Shown here: piece after piece, positions 51,701 to 60,838 of the stretch
Position numbering within the stretch: position 1 is the stretch's first letter
How the letters are laid out: each line of letters starts with the position of its first letter
Assembly (NCBI GenBank): GCA_944472135.2
Contig: OX235268.1
Span: forward strand, 13,212,589 to 13,276,588
Source of the DNA: Trichobilharzia regenti
Lineage: Eukaryota > Platyhelminthes > Trematoda > Strigeidida > Schistosomatidae
DNA length: 64,000 bases
Reading direction: 5' to 3'
The notes under the pieces: model-generated
Told to the model about the DNA's origin: nothing
The model's input: only the letters and a program-made list of their open reading frames with translations
Database searches by the model: none
Program-made: the position numbers and the translations under genes

Positions 51701-54700
51701 AAGATGGTAAACTACTAGGAAGAATATTCTGACTGACTCATTTCACTATAACTGAAGTAAATTAGGTTAAATTATAATCTTCAGACTGCCAATACTTATA
51801 ATTCCTTTCGGTTCCGATTCGAACATCTGACTTTAACGGTTCCTCTTTATTTTGTTCTGTTTGCTGAAATCTTCTTTATCTGGCTGCATGATTGCCTGTG
51901 GTGTGTCGTCTCCTCCTTAATCAGTCCCCTCCTTATCACCCTTGAACTCGTATTTAATTCATCGTTTCTCATTTTGGTTCCAATCGAATGTCTGTTGATG
52001 CACAATGTCAGTTAACCATCTCCTCAGCATATATTCGATTCATCTCCATTTTCTTTGGCGTGTCTGTTGTTCACCACTCTGAGATCAGTGGATTAAAATC
52101 ACTTTTAGTATAGTGAATTTCTTTCAGTGATTAGGTATTTGGTGGAACACTTAATCAATCGAACTGATCTATTTATTCTTACTGACAATGAGAAGTCCTT
52201 ACTAGCTGCCCAAATCGACGAAACAGACATTCATATAGGGACCTGTTAAATACATCAAAATAAGGCTTCCGCTCTACTTTACCGTCTGGAACTCGTAGAA
52301 GTACACAGGACTGCTTATGTCGTTAATTATTGATATCTGAAAGGTTTCTGATGAAACATTTATAAGAACTGTTCAGTTCTATTTGTATTTAACAAAACAT
52401 TCATGAAATCAATCAGGTAGTGGTCAGTGTATTCTAGGCAATGTGTTGCGTGATTTAAGGTGTAATCTGGGGGGGAATGGCTAAGTGGAGGTTGAAAAGG
52501 ATACATTGAAATTAACCTATTGAGTGTGGATAATACTCAAATCAAATGAAAGAAGAAAAAACGGACAAAACCTGGCAGAAATACAGCATTATGTTTATAT
52601 TATATTTCCCCATGAGAATTGCCATGTTATTAGTAAATGATAGTGCTTTAGTAGTAACAATCGGCCAATCATTGTGAAAATAATAGTAAACTGAAGCATC
52701 AAACAATAAAAAAGCGGACTGCTTAAATCAATGGGCCTCCGAAATTTCCATCCACCAAAATGTTTGAACTCTTTAGCATTTTTTGTCGTTTCAATCATTT
52801 AATTATATCAGATTAAATGAACTCGTTCGCATATTTGAGTGGCTTTCAACGAGACACTGTGCAATTCTTGAAGGAAAAATAGAAAAAAAATCTACGGATT
52901 TGGCTTTAACTTTGTGTGCAACAACACTGTTACAAGACGCATATGACTCCTGGACGAAGACGAAATATTGTGGAGCATTGAAACCATCTGTACTGGGTAT
53001 GCATTTATTATCTCAAATTAGAAATAAAACAAAACTATAGCGAGAATTCATCCCTGCTAATGCTCATGGTAAGATGATTTGGAGATCGGTTACAGTCACT
53101 GAATAAAAAGTGATTCATGATATGTGTATCGCGTATTTGGATTCCTTTTTGTGAACAGTTGGAAAATGCTGTGTATCTCTAGGAAGTGGTCACTCAGAGA
53201 AGCCTATTGTCCACGACTAATAAGATTCTCTTCATTGTGATGTCCTTTCTTATTAATGACTCATTTGGAAAACCTTCCATTTATTTTTCGTTAAATTTAT
53301 TCATTTGTATATACTTTTCGTGTTAGCTTGGTGTGTGCCAAGATTGAAAATACTCTATATTTCATGTTTTATCTGAAAAAAGGATACTGTGAGTAGCGTT
53401 TTCTATAGTTTTATGATTATATTTTTATTTTATTTAATCACTGATCCCTTACTCAAGTATTTTAAGTCGTTTACTTAAGGTGTTTTCCTAACCACTATTG
53501 TACGAGTTGATTTGTGCTGGTTTACTGTATTTCGTGGTGGCACAGCGGTTAGGATACTCGCTGATCATTCACATATCCCGGGTTTCGATCCCATGTCGAC
53601 GCTCATCTGATATAAATGGTTGGCCTGCAAAAATTTGGGCTGCCGATATCACATACTGAGAATTCAATACTTGTACCAAAAATACAGTGTGGAATCAAGC
53701 TTTAATGAAAACAAAATTAAAAATTAAAAAAAACATTTGAGCAGTAAGGTTTCTCACTTTGATAACAAGAGATGAAACCATCGTCTCCACACTGTAAGTT
53801 ATTTCCGCCTATAGACTGTAAAGTGATACATAGAAACATGTGTCGAATCATAAAACTAGCTAACAATGATTTTCACCTTAATAGCACAGAAACAGTCCTT
53901 GGAAAGTGTTTTTGCATTCAAAAATCAAAGTTTGTTCATATGAGTTGATTTTCGCGTATCGTAGACGTCATTTGCATGTAGATAAAATAGAGATGTTGCA
54001 TGTTAGAGGTTTATTCTCATTAAAATGTAATCTTTATCCTTCTTTGTTATCAACAGACGATTGCTTGGGTAAGTTCTGAGGTTTATACAAGTACATTTTT
54101 AAGACTCTTTATAATAACGTGTTGTTACCAGCATCATTTATCTATATTCCGCAATCGAATGACCCTCGGGAATTCGATTACACTTGACGTAATGATTACT
54201 GTATTGAACTTAGTTGACACTCTTCTTTACATTGGGACCAAGCTACCCCTAGACTATATTCTGCTTTTTTAAAAACAAATGTTGGTAAGACTGCTTTCAG
54301 TAACTATATTGGCAATTCGTCAAATCGACTAATCTGTTGATTTAAAGCATTTCAAAAAAATATTATACACTGTCTTAAATCTATCAGATATCATCTTTCC
54401 GTGAAAAATGTATTACAATTTCATACGAAAACTAAGAACTTCTAATATAGTATTGCCAAAGCTTGGTTCTTACTCCTAACGAGTAGAGTACTTCATGATA
54501 TTGTAGAAGATGAATAGATCTTAGCTTTGTGAACTTCGGCAAAAGCAACCCATTTATCGAAGTACATGGGCAGTATAGAAAAGAAAACAGATAGAAACTC
54601 GTGTTTTTTTCTTCTGTTAAGAAGTCCCCATTGATTATGAAGTTTGGATACCGCAGAGAAAACAAATAAAACCTCAACAACCTTAAAGGTTAAAACGAAT

Positions 54701-57094
54701 TGTTGGATCTTTTACTATGCCTTGCTTCGCTGTGGGTGATATTTGCATTAAGAGGTGTTTAGATAAATTTGACATTATTGGAGCCGAGATCATTCTGTAC
54801 TGCAACCCAAACCACTGTAGATAGGTCATAAAGCTAATTTTGGCAATTCTTTTGAACTTCTGAGTAACCATGTCTAATTGGCATGCTTGAAGTTGTTTAG
54901 GTAGTAGTTGTAGAACAGCTTGGAATGCTTTCTGTGTTCCTGAACCTACTACAGCAATTCACTTTTAAAACTGATGGTTTATTACGTTCATTATTATTTA
55001 CTCTTTATTCGGCAGTTTAATGCTTAAATATATATCGTGAATTGGCAGAAGTCATATATGATAAGCCACTATTATCTGTCCCATTGTCTGAATGTTAAAC
55101 GGGACCGCCTTTAACCTGATGATGCTGGGATAAATCCTCTATGGAGTCATGGGTGCTTACCTCTGAAGACTTTTCTGACTGAGAGAATTTTGTGCGATTA
55201 AATTAAAGTTTTGCTGCATGTTATATATGTAAAAAAAACGTAAAGGTAAACTCACGGAAATGTGACGATGAAACATGAAGTGATAAGCACAGATGATATA
55301 CATTTAATGTATTTTCTGTCTTATTACAGAGAACAAGGTAAGATTATTTATTTTAGAGGTCAGTAACTCCACGTTTATCAACTATCTAGAACTAAAATTG
55401 AATTTTTTCACTCCACATACATTCTAAATCACCTAAATATAAACTTTTTATACGTGTATAGTTAGAGGAAATGTGATCCGAATAGGTTCAATCCGTCCCA
55501 AAGAAGATACTTATGTTCAATATAGAATTCAAAATTGACCCTGAAGCAGAAATCCTTCCTAAACGTCTCTGCAAATCTCTAAGGAAAACATGCTTCGCCC
55601 CAAGCCCATGACTGACGTTCTCCTGAAAGAAAGTGTATAGCCAGAACGCGAAAGACAAGACTTTCACATTGGGCCACTTCAACATGCATATACCAGTTTA
55701 ATTGCTCGTGCGGAGCTGAGTACATCTGCCATGCCATCATAATTTATGTTGTGTAATGATGTTTCTCTTATTTCTCCAGCATAACTATTACTGCGCTTTT
55801 CACTCAGGCATTTATTTTGATTTTGAGATTGAGGAAACATTCCTAAGTATTGGTTTTGTAGGGATTTTTGTTTGATTGCATGGAGGAGTCCGTGACTAGT
55901 AGGGTACAGCAGGTCGAAGATAATGCAGTAACTCATCGAAGAAGACATTGCGAAATGGTCGCGCTATGTCGTGAATTTGCAGAAGTTAGAATTCAAGAAA
56001 CATTGGACTGGGTACCAGTGACTCAGTTGACTGTGAGCTTACCTTGTAACCAGAAGGTCCTAAGTTCTAACCCCGGTGGATGCGTGCCTCTGAAGAGTCT
56101 CAGACTAGAGCGAAACAGATGTTCAATACTCTCAGGTTTTCCAGTGTTTCTCTAAGCGATGTCAGCTCATGATGAAACCCTCAATGAGGAAACATTCATT
56201 TAAACGACATACGTCGGTGGCACAGTGGTTAGGATTGTCGCCAACCATGGACATGGTCTGGAGTTCGAGCCACTGCCGGCGCACACCTGAAATATATATG
56301 GTCGGCCTGCGAAATTCGGGCTCCCGATATCACATGCTGAAAATTTCATACCTGTACCGAAAAATACGATGTGAAATCCAGCTGCAATCAGAAATCAAAA
56401 TGAAGTGAAGCTTTCAGGTCATGATATTCTGTGACGACAGACTATTATCATCGGTGTACCATCGCAGTGATATTTTTCAGACACGAATTATCAGACATAG
56501 ACATCTAGGCATTCATGAACGTTAACCTTCATATTTTACTTTTTATTGGTACATTGAATGCTTCACAGGCTTGTTGTTATCACCCATTATATTGTCTTAT
56601 TCTTTGCATTCTCGAGCATTAGTAATAAAATTAGAAAATTTAAACGATAATAGCAGTTTAGCTTTTATTGTTTTATTAGTTAGGAAATGCTAACTTCAAA
56701 ATGTAAACGTTCTCTCAAGTCATCTTTACATAATTCTGTCATACTCAAGTGATAAAAATAACTCTTGTGGGTGCTTACTACTGAAGAGCCCCAAACTAGA
56801 ACGAAACAACTGTTCAGTTTTCCCAGATTTTCAATGGTTCGCTGACCAATGTCAGCTCTTGATGAAATCATGTAAGCAAGGAGACCACATAGTTGCTTAT
56901 AAAATAAAGCATACATGTTAAGTTGGTTAGCCGTTTATTTTTCAATCAAAATTTAACTACACCTTTACCGAAATAGATTTTCACAAGGAATTTTTAAATA
57001 CCTCTAAGACTAGTGTGTATATGCACTTTCGTTTTCTTCTTTTTGGTTTCCAGGCACAAGATTATTAATTTTTCACTCCGTATGTCACAGTTAA
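30681..57094 (+). CDS. Candidate micro-exon gene (secreted protein)
   Basis: This proposed gene spans about 26 kb. Exon 1 encodes a signal peptide. The internal exons are 6 to 36 nt, each divisible by three, each in phase 1, and each flanked by YAG and a GTAAGT/GTGAGT-type donor. The terminal exon at 57054 closes with TAA. Joined in order they give about 100 residues with no internal stop. The mature part reads, exon by exon: PTY, KYRR, LLVQLLA, CKEE, LCDHSNSNIPFA, TLNKT, KLN, ELA, NEY, RRA, EN, YY, QIY, EET, QQ, QMKPSSPH, YDCL, EQ, GTRLLIFHSVCHS. This layout is the hallmark of schistosome MEGs, which make variant secreted proteins by exon skipping. I do not recognise the specific MEG family. 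By eye, about 15 of 20 strong acceptor-donor matches in the region are multiples of three, against one third expected. Individual exons may be wrong or missing. Confidence 0.6.
30980..30985 (+). CDS. Possible 6-nt micro-exon (weak)
   Basis: TGGAGT lies between gaattgttag and gtgagt. It is in phase and adds two residues. The acceptor tract is poor in pyrimidines, so it is left out of the main model. Confidence 0.2.
31385..32010 (-). pseudogene. LINE relic of a second type, in candidate intron 1
   Basis: The minus-strand translation in several frames gives TKSQHRYRTCDIWITNKGRV then YCSAV (cf. the RTE-like ARLAFTNLRHLW...KGRVYCAAVRSVLLYG), NESTRL*SYIDY (cf. the DEVV.LHRLRWLGHVLR region) and DGWRQSVIWLKIVLNR then RRCIHSL at the 3' end. 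This is the carboxy-terminal domain of an RTE-like LINE distinct from the family at 7372. It is full of stops. Confidence 0.65.
32437..32445 (+). CDS. Micro-exon, 9 nt
   Basis: CTACTTATA after tcgattccactttcag and before gtaagt. With the carried C it codes PTY. Read-through of the donor stays open for 34 more codons to a TGA at 32547-32549, so this could also serve as an alternative terminal exon. Confidence 0.6.
33320..33331 (+). CDS. Micro-exon, 12 nt
   Basis: AATATCGAAGAC after a pyrimidine tract (ttttttttattctccccact) and ccataccag, before gtaagt. It codes KYRR in phase. Confidence 0.6.
33481..33501 (+). CDS. Micro-exon, 21 nt
   Basis: It follows catttctacacag and precedes gtgagt at 33502. 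In phase it codes LLVQLLA. The hydrophobic content is unusual for the middle of a MEG, so it may be skipped or false. Confidence 0.45.
34772..34994 (+). mobile_element. tRNA-headed SINE, LINE-like tail
   Basis: Head gagtcggtggcacagcg, strong B box (ccggggttcgatccccg near 34819-34835), then gaggctggcaactccatcct and the tail ccactgggaacgtaaaataa. Confidence 0.85.
35319..35330 (+). CDS. Micro-exon, 12 nt
   Basis: GTAAAGAAGAAC after ttaactttttgtag and before gtaagt. It codes C/R-KEE depending on the preceding exon, so it is open either way. Confidence 0.6.
35437..35472 (+). CDS. Micro-exon, 36 nt
   Basis: It follows ctagtttcacgtttcag and ends before gtgatg, a weaker donor. In phase it codes LCDHSNSNIPFA. 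Only 106 bases separate it from the previous exon. Confidence 0.45.
35595..35777 (-). mobile_element. tRNA-headed SINE, second tail type
   Basis: Plus-sense order ttgattgtagcttgattcca, ggtagcccaaattttgcagg, then the head ending gtgccaccgacgc. The B box is decayed (ggaacctcgg). Confidence 0.85.
36880..37090 (-). repeat. PLE terminal repeat, left member of inverted pair
   Basis: It contains tttactgatgaccacgtttc, cgaatgcaatttattaccac and tcataatcatatcacgacac. It is the reverse complement of 37850-38035, about 760 bases apart. Confidence 0.7.
37537..37605. mobile_element. Hammerhead SINE 3' scrap
   Basis: gaattcatcatgagctgaaa then aacctccaaccaatcaaact: both ends of the 3' half remain, joined with the core missing. 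Confidence 0.5.
37850..38035 (+). repeat. PLE terminal repeat, right member of inverted pair
   Basis: taccagagatgtgaaaaata, then gatacgactatgaatggcaa and taaattgtggtcgagacgag then gtcat. Inverted copy of 36880-37090. Confidence 0.7.
38136..38150 (+). CDS. Micro-exon, 15 nt
   Basis: CACTCAATAAGACAA after cattttaatttctacag and before gtaagc. It codes TLNKT in phase. Confidence 0.6.
38151..39837. other. Candidate intron; no repeat recognised
   Basis: A 92-codon minus frame at 38647-38925 contains DFKIITSQKKPWLLWFSEAT and could be a splice-bounded antisense exon (a donor-like gtgagtg lies on that strand near 38740). No family was recognised. Confidence 0.35.
39838..39846 (+). CDS. Micro-exon, 9 nt
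   Basis: AATTGAACG after ttctcaatgattctttag and before gtaaga. It codes KLN in phase. Confidence 0.55.
40667..40675 (+). CDS. Micro-exon, 9 nt
   Basis: AGTTAGCTA after gattttcaaatgttag (pyrimidine-rich upstream) and before gtaagt. In phase it codes ELA; the other two phases are not needed. Confidence 0.55.
41165..41530 (-). pseudogene. Penelope-like element, endonuclease C-terminal fragment
   Basis: The minus strand reads RVDNHGQQFDWINVHILKRG then KTKSATEILGAWYSDKPAIK and KHVTVDHICQ. This matches the end of a PLE GIY-YIG domain (FDW..V.IL..G.TK...E.LEAW.S...AINRH.D.DP). The block around gtccgtgattgtccacacgc is repeated at 42903-42932. Confidence 0.7.
42880..43665 (-). pseudogene. Penelope-like element, reverse transcriptase end
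   Basis: The minus strand reads NNIFEDIKFKGEEELGNEIA then FLDVVIKEANTEDLEMEACR and KPTDTDQILHY, followed by FIKTCFN, YKAHKPAQSL and, at the left edge, DNHGQQFGW of an endonuclease piece. This is the PLE RT palm-to-thumb region (IAFLDV, YRKPT.TDQIL, AHKP..TLR). Stops occur throughout. It shares its lower end with the fragment at 41165-41530. Confidence 0.75.
43575..43583 (+). CDS. Possible micro-exon, 9 nt
   Basis: ATGAATATC after tgtttttcatctaaag and before gtaagt. It codes NEY in phase. It sits at the edge of an antisense PLE fragment, which lowers confidence. Confidence 0.4.
43666..44900. other. Candidate intron; nothing recognised
   Basis: AT-rich, only short frames. Confidence 0.4.
44905..45175 (+). 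repeat. Unnamed interspersed repeat, copy 2
   Basis: Partner of 23555-23790. It includes gcctgcagccagagacgtta and attggattctagtatctagt, then gtccaatcaag. Confidence 0.6.
45234..45242 (+). CDS. Micro-exon, 9 nt
   Basis: GCAGAGCTG after attatcttgaatacag and before gtgagt. It codes RRA, SRA or GRA depending on the exon before. Confidence 0.6.
45940..45945 (+). CDS. Micro-exon, 6 nt
   Basis: AAAACT after tctgttgtttctcttctag, an excellent acceptor, and before gtaagt. It codes EN in phase. Confidence 0.6.
46320..47700 (-). pseudogene. Penelope-like element, third type, second copy
   Basis: The minus frame 47152-46955 holds LVNQRVSEHLSSLFDEGQTK, matching the endonuclease region of the copy at 19534-20645. 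The 3' UTR (46321-46600 here) is the reverse complement of 20300-20640, ending at gcgaacaatgttgtttccaa then ttagatctcatcagg. Upstream similarity to 19540-19840 is visible at the DNA level as far as about 47400 and is weaker beyond. Inactive. Confidence 0.75.
48167..48172 (+). CDS. Micro-exon, 6 nt
   Basis: ATTATC after tctcttcacgttgatttag and before gtaagt. It codes YY in phase. Confidence 0.55.
48712..48896 (-). mobile_element. tRNA-headed SINE, minus member of head-to-head pair
   Basis: Head at the right end (ccgacgca at 48889-48896), B box gggctcgaacccc at 48834-48846, and the tail at the left end. Confidence 0.9.
48916..49103 (+). mobile_element. tRNA-headed SINE, plus member of head-to-head pair
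   Basis: Head gcgtgggcggcacagcggtt then aggactctcgccgacaatgc, B box ggggttcgagccc, standard second-type tail ending near 49103. With the preceding copy it makes a palindrome of about 390 bases. The 172-codon and 100-codon frames across it are artefacts of the SINE sequence. Confidence 0.9.
49354..49362 (+). CDS. Possible 9-nt micro-exon (weak)
   Basis: CATCAGGCA after cccactcctgttgggtag and before gtaagc. It is in phase and open. A closer AG within it makes the acceptor ambiguous, so it is not in the main model. Confidence 0.2.
49546..49554 (+). CDS. Micro-exon, 9 nt
   Basis: AGATCTATG after atgctcattgccattcag and before gtaagt. It codes QIY in phase. Confidence 0.6.
50212..50220 (+). CDS. 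Micro-exon, 9 nt
   Basis: AGGAAACCC before gtaagt. The acceptor aacaaaaaatag is purine-rich next to the AG, though a T-rich tract lies further upstream. It codes EET in phase. Confidence 0.4.
50685..50885 (-). mobile_element. Hammerhead SINE 3' half
   Basis: The minus strand has CTGATGA (50799-50793), then gagttgaagagactagagca and aaac: the first box is intact but GAAA has become AAAA. The tail is gtcagctcacaaa. B-box remnant gtttcgaaatg near 50818. Confidence 0.7.
51440..51445 (+). CDS. Micro-exon, 6 nt
   Basis: AGCAAC after cttatataatttctacaata then tag, and before gtaagt. It codes QQ in phase. Confidence 0.45.
51452..52694. other. Candidate intron; nothing recognised
   Basis: AT-rich. 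A short GC-richer part at 51830-52100 resembles no element I can name. Confidence 0.4.
52700..53050 (+). repeat. Unnamed interspersed repeat, second family, copy 2
   Basis: Diverged partner of 23860-24130. It includes an 85-codon frame (52783-53040) without a recognised domain; if the repeat is a transposon relic this may be part of its ORF. Confidence 0.45.
53532..53708 (+). mobile_element. tRNA-headed SINE, second tail type
   Basis: cgtggtggcacagcggttag, B box cgggtttcgatccc, tail aatacagtgtggaatcaagc. Confidence 0.85.
53770..53793 (+). CDS. Possible micro-exon, 24 nt
   Basis: It follows ctcactttgataacaag and precedes gtaagt at 53794. In phase it codes QMKPSSPH. The acceptor is not strong. 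A competing 6-nt candidate at 53393-53398 (GATACT before gtgagt) would put a TAG here, so the two cannot be used together. Confidence 0.4.
54057..54068 (+). CDS. Micro-exon, 12 nt
   Basis: ACGATTGCTTGG after tccttctttgttatcaacag and before gtaagt. It codes YDCL in phase. It has one of the best acceptor-donor pairs in the set. Confidence 0.62.
55332..55337 (+). CDS. Possible micro-exon, 6 or 8 nt
   Basis: Tandem acceptors ttattacag and ag give either AGAACAAG (8 nt, out of frame) or AACAAG (6 nt, coding EQ) before gtaaga. The upstream tract tgtattttctgtcttattac is strong. Only the second acceptor keeps the phase. Confidence 0.4.
55868..56200 (+). mobile_element. Hammerhead SINE, near full length
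   Basis: 5' segment with gtgactagtagggtacagca and tcgcgctatgtcgtgaattt, B-box-like gttctaacccc, then CTGAAGA at 56090-56096 and GAAAC at 56112-56116 (both hammerhead boxes fit CUGANGA and GAAA), and the tail gatgtcagctcatgatgaaa. Confidence 0.8.
56210..56395 (+). mobile_element. tRNA-headed SINE, second tail type
   Basis: acgtcggtggcacagtggtt, B box ggagttcgagcc, tail with gcgaaattcgggctcccgat. It follows the hammerhead SINE directly. Confidence 0.85.
56765..56880 (+). mobile_element. Hammerhead SINE 3' half
   Basis: CTGAAGA at 56781-56787, gccccaaactagaac, GAAAC at 56803-56807, then ccaatgtcagctcttgatga. Both catalytic boxes are preserved; the tRNA-like part is missing. Confidence 0.72.
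57054..57094 (+). CDS. Micro-exon gene terminal exon
   Basis: It follows ttttcttctttttggtttcc then ag, an excellent acceptor. In phase with the chain it codes GTRLLIFHSVCHS and stops at TAA 57092-57094. No canonical AATAAA is close; aatacaat near 57176 is a possible variant signal, and AATAAA occurs only near 57768. Confidence 0.5.
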
Positions 57095-57599
57095 CGGCGG
57101 GTAAACTTGAATTTATTGTGAGCTGTAATCAGCGTTTTAATGTGCTAAAAATGGTATGAAATATATTTTCTGATCAATACAATGTTTATGCATACTTTGT
57201 ATGGTTTTTGAATATATCCAAACGGTGATTTTTTAAGAAAACAATGTTTGAAAAGAGTCTCACAGACTTCTGCATGAGACAGGTGTGGTGTAATTACTAT
57301 GGTATCAATTAGGAAACTATAGTACCTGTACGCTTTTTGCTGTACTCTGTTCTAACGCTGTACTCAGCCAAAGGTGAACAACGCTGTAATAAGAGCCATG
57401 AGTGACGACTTAAAAAAAGATGCATGTGAATGAAGTCCAATTTCCTAAAGCGTAAGGCGAACGCTTATAAGCATTCTAAATATACACAAGAGTAGATCAT
57501 GGTCTACATAGGTCACTTTTTAATCGATTAAAACAAAAGCGAATTAGAGAAAATATACGCAACAGTGGAATGAAAATTTTGGTAGCCCAAGTTTTAAGA

Positions 57600-57915
57600 A
57601 GGCCGCCGATAGGGCAGTCAGACTAGTGGAGCACAAAACCCTTGAAAAATCCAGGTTAGTTGACCTTAATAAGATCGGAAACATGGAGCGTTGTTTGGCT
57701 GTAGCATTTCATGCAAATACACACCACCACACAATATGAAGTGATATGATGACAGCTCAAAAAGTTGAATAAAATAAGGTGTAAGGAGAGACTGATAACA
57801 GAAGCTTTATTCATCGAATCAGCTGAAAATACATGCAATAGAAATGATTTATCATCTGTTGCAGAAATCTGGAAAATTCGACTGCCCTCACGACGAATAG
57901 GAAGGCATAAAGAAA
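57600..57915 (+). pseudogene. Penelope-like element, endonuclease carboxy end
   Basis: The plus strand reads KAADRAVRLVEHKTLEKSRL then VDLNKIGNMER, followed after stops by ENTCNRND and EIWKIRLPSRR. It is a diverged copy of the protein at 7985-8445, and the same endonuclease tail pattern applies. Broken. Confidence 0.65.
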
Positions 57916-58605
57916 ACTAAGAGACAAAGTTTTCGAGTTTTTGTAGTTACACCTGTTGATATGATTTTGAACAATAATGAATTGCACTCGACAATTATTC
58001 ATCCAGTTAATAATAATGTCTCTCTGTGTGATATGTCTCATACTTAAAATGAAGTGGAATTGGTAGAAAAACGTTTTGTAGTGAAAACATGAACATCCTC
58101 GAAAGCCATCAGTAGTTATATTCATATATACATGGCAAAGGTTTGTTGGATTTCAACACACATCTAATTATATGCTGATTCAAAGATGCTCAAATGTGTA
58201 ATCTCACTTTTCATGCAATTATCAATACAACTCAAACTGTCTATATTTTACATAAACATATGTTTAAGTTTGGTTTGGCGGCATAGTTTGCATATGAAAA
58301 GTTTCGTTTTATGAATAAAACTGAAAGAGCAGAAGGTGGATTTTTCGAAGGCAAGAGGTCAGTTACTAAGATTATTTTGACAGTATGAACTCCTTCATTT
58401 TCAATGTTGATCAGGTCGACAGCCGTTCTACAAATTCGACCATACTTCTATATGCAATACCGAAGCTATTTTTTGAGAATGTTGGTGAATGATAGCATTC
58501 ACCAGACTGAATAACAATTTTATTCCATTACGCGTTTTGTGTCCATGGTGCTTTACGGATGTTCGCTTCTGAATTAAAAGTATGGTGTCCAAATAACTTT
58601 CTATA

Positions 58606-58800
58606 TTTCTAACTGATATCAATCCGTGATCAACTCGTAAAACATAACTAATCCTTACAAACCAAAAAACTATAGAAAGTTAATCTGATGCTCGCTAGTG
58701 ACTTGCTACAGGTTGGAGTTTCCTGAGTTCTAGTGAGAAGTCGTGACCAGTGAGGTCCAATTAGATGTCACGTGTGTGGATGGATGCCCCACCAACGACA
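58606..58800 (+). mobile_element. Hammerhead SINE, head-to-tail junction
   Basis: 58606-58670 is the 3' end of one unit (ctgatatcaatccgtgatca...aatccttacaaacc). It is followed immediately by the 5' start of another (agttaatctgatgctcgcta, then gtgaccagtgaggtcc). Confidence 0.65.
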
Positions 58801-60435
58801 TACAGTGATAACAGCACATGTACTACTCTGAGTTTCATAGTCATAACTGGTCGTGTCGTAATTGGTGAACACAGATTCCCTTCTTGATTCCACTTGATGA
58901 GATGTGAGATGAAATCTCGTTTTAGCATTATCACTGTGGCGGTGGTGGTGAACTGATAGCTTTCAGTAAAATTGTGTGGTAAACCTGTTTGTATTTAGCT
59001 GTAAACAATTTGTTTTATAGTGTGAAGAGCATGATGATTGTGGAAGACCTATGCCTTGTATGTACAGCCGAAAAGGTCACAATTTCGCTCCTCAGATATC
59101 CCTTTGAGAACATTCACATTTTCATTACACATTCCCTCTATCCTGATGATGTGAACCAACGAGGATATTGCAGAGAATTTACTTCGTAATCAACTAAGTC
59201 ATACTATTGCTATGTTCATCATAACATTTGATAATAGAATCTATGCCAAGCAGTCAGCAATATTGATTACCCAGATTAGTCATTTGTTTCAGTGTGTATC
59301 GATTGTAATGGCGTCTCATTTTTCTGCCCAAATTTCCTGTAGTCTGCTCAGGTTTCTTCAAATAACATCAGATATATATCCTCTGTATTATTACATCTAT
59401 ATTATTTCTTTCCAGAAGTCTGGTTCTGCATATATGAAATCACAGTCGAAATAGTTCATTTCCAGTGCACAATTATCTTGGCAATATTCTGCTATTATTT
59501 AAAGTGTGAAAGCCTCCCATCTCATGTAGTTGAGAAGGCACAATTCAACAGACAGATATCTCGCCTTAATAGCTTCTCTTCAAAGCTGTTCGGCTATGCG
59601 ACTAGGTGTTTATGTATGCAGTACAGGTTGACACGACGGGTCAAAAGTTATTGCCAGTGATAAGGTAACTAGGTGAATCAAAGTGTATTAGTGGCAGCTG
59701 TGATTGTGAAAGTGAGAGTAATCCTACGTAATCGAGAGGGTTGACAACTAACCAACTAAGTGAAGAATAACGGCTTGGAAACGGTCGATATAAGAGGAAG
59801 AGAAGGAGGGATTGGAGACGAGTTGCGCAAAACATAAAACTGGCTACATTGAGCTTAGTAAACAGTTACTAAGAGATGCAAAGAAAGAAAAAAACATAAA
59901 AATGTCGCCAAAGCCAAGTTAGTAAGAGAGGCTTGATAAAACGTTTGCGAACACAAATTTCAGGTTTTTCCTTAGGCACTGGCTAGGTTTAACTGCACGA
60001 ATATTATGTGGGTGAAACTACCGCGAACTACATGGTCCTACTGAGTTTATGATTGCGAAAGTACTCTCTGCTGATTCCGCCTGGTCAGAAGTGATGGTTT
60101 GCTCGAATTTCAACTGATTACTGTTCTGTGTTCTGTTTTTGACAAACGCGTTGGTAAACGTTCATGAGTGCGTCAAGAAAAAAGGCTATTGGTACAGCCT
60201 TTTCACCAAGCTCTACACAAGCTAGTGAACACATAGAAGTTGCCAACAGTGGGAAATCGCCTCTAACATTTTGATGAACGAGAGTGTGTGTGGAGAAGTT
60301 AAGGCGTACATATGTACCATAGAACTGTCTTCGAACTGCGACCAACTGGTCGCATTGAAGAACTTACTAATTGTACCTCTACCGAATTTCAGATTTATAC
60401 CTACTTGTTTCTTCGCCACATCAAGGTTTGGATTC
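58801..60435. other. No recognisable feature
   Basis: Several frames of 60 to 80 codons lack domains. Lysine/arginine-rich sequence near 59770-59900 is unassigned. Confidence 0.4.
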
Positions 60436-60439
60436 GGAT

Positions 60440-60535
60440 GAGTTCGACTCAAGTCCCAGTGGCTAAATATTACACCAGCTTTACTTTTAACCGGAAGGTT
60501 CTGGGTTCGAACTGTTATGTACTGGTCGAGTAATT
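60440..60535 (+). mobile_element. Hammerhead SINE, tRNA-like part only
   Basis: agtcccagtggctaaatatt then taaccggaaggttctgggtt and cgaac: A-box and B-box regions of the family, without the ribozyme half. Confidence 0.5.
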
Positions 60536-60838
60536 AATAGTCCTGACGCAAGAAGGCGGAAATCAGAAAACCACCAGGTTCACGATGATAATTGTATTTT
60601 TCAAAACAAGGAAAAATCAATGTCACACAAGTGTATGAGCGAATGTTCAAAATGAACGAATCAATAGACAGTCTTAACATGATTGGTTGTAATGTCATGT
60701 GACAGCAAGGTCAGACATGTTTGTTAGTTAGTGGACGGACAAAAACATATTTTCAGTTATAATGGAATATCGATCCATGTATACATAGCAAAATATAACA
60801 GACTGTCAAAAACAAAACGCACATTATATGAATACCTA

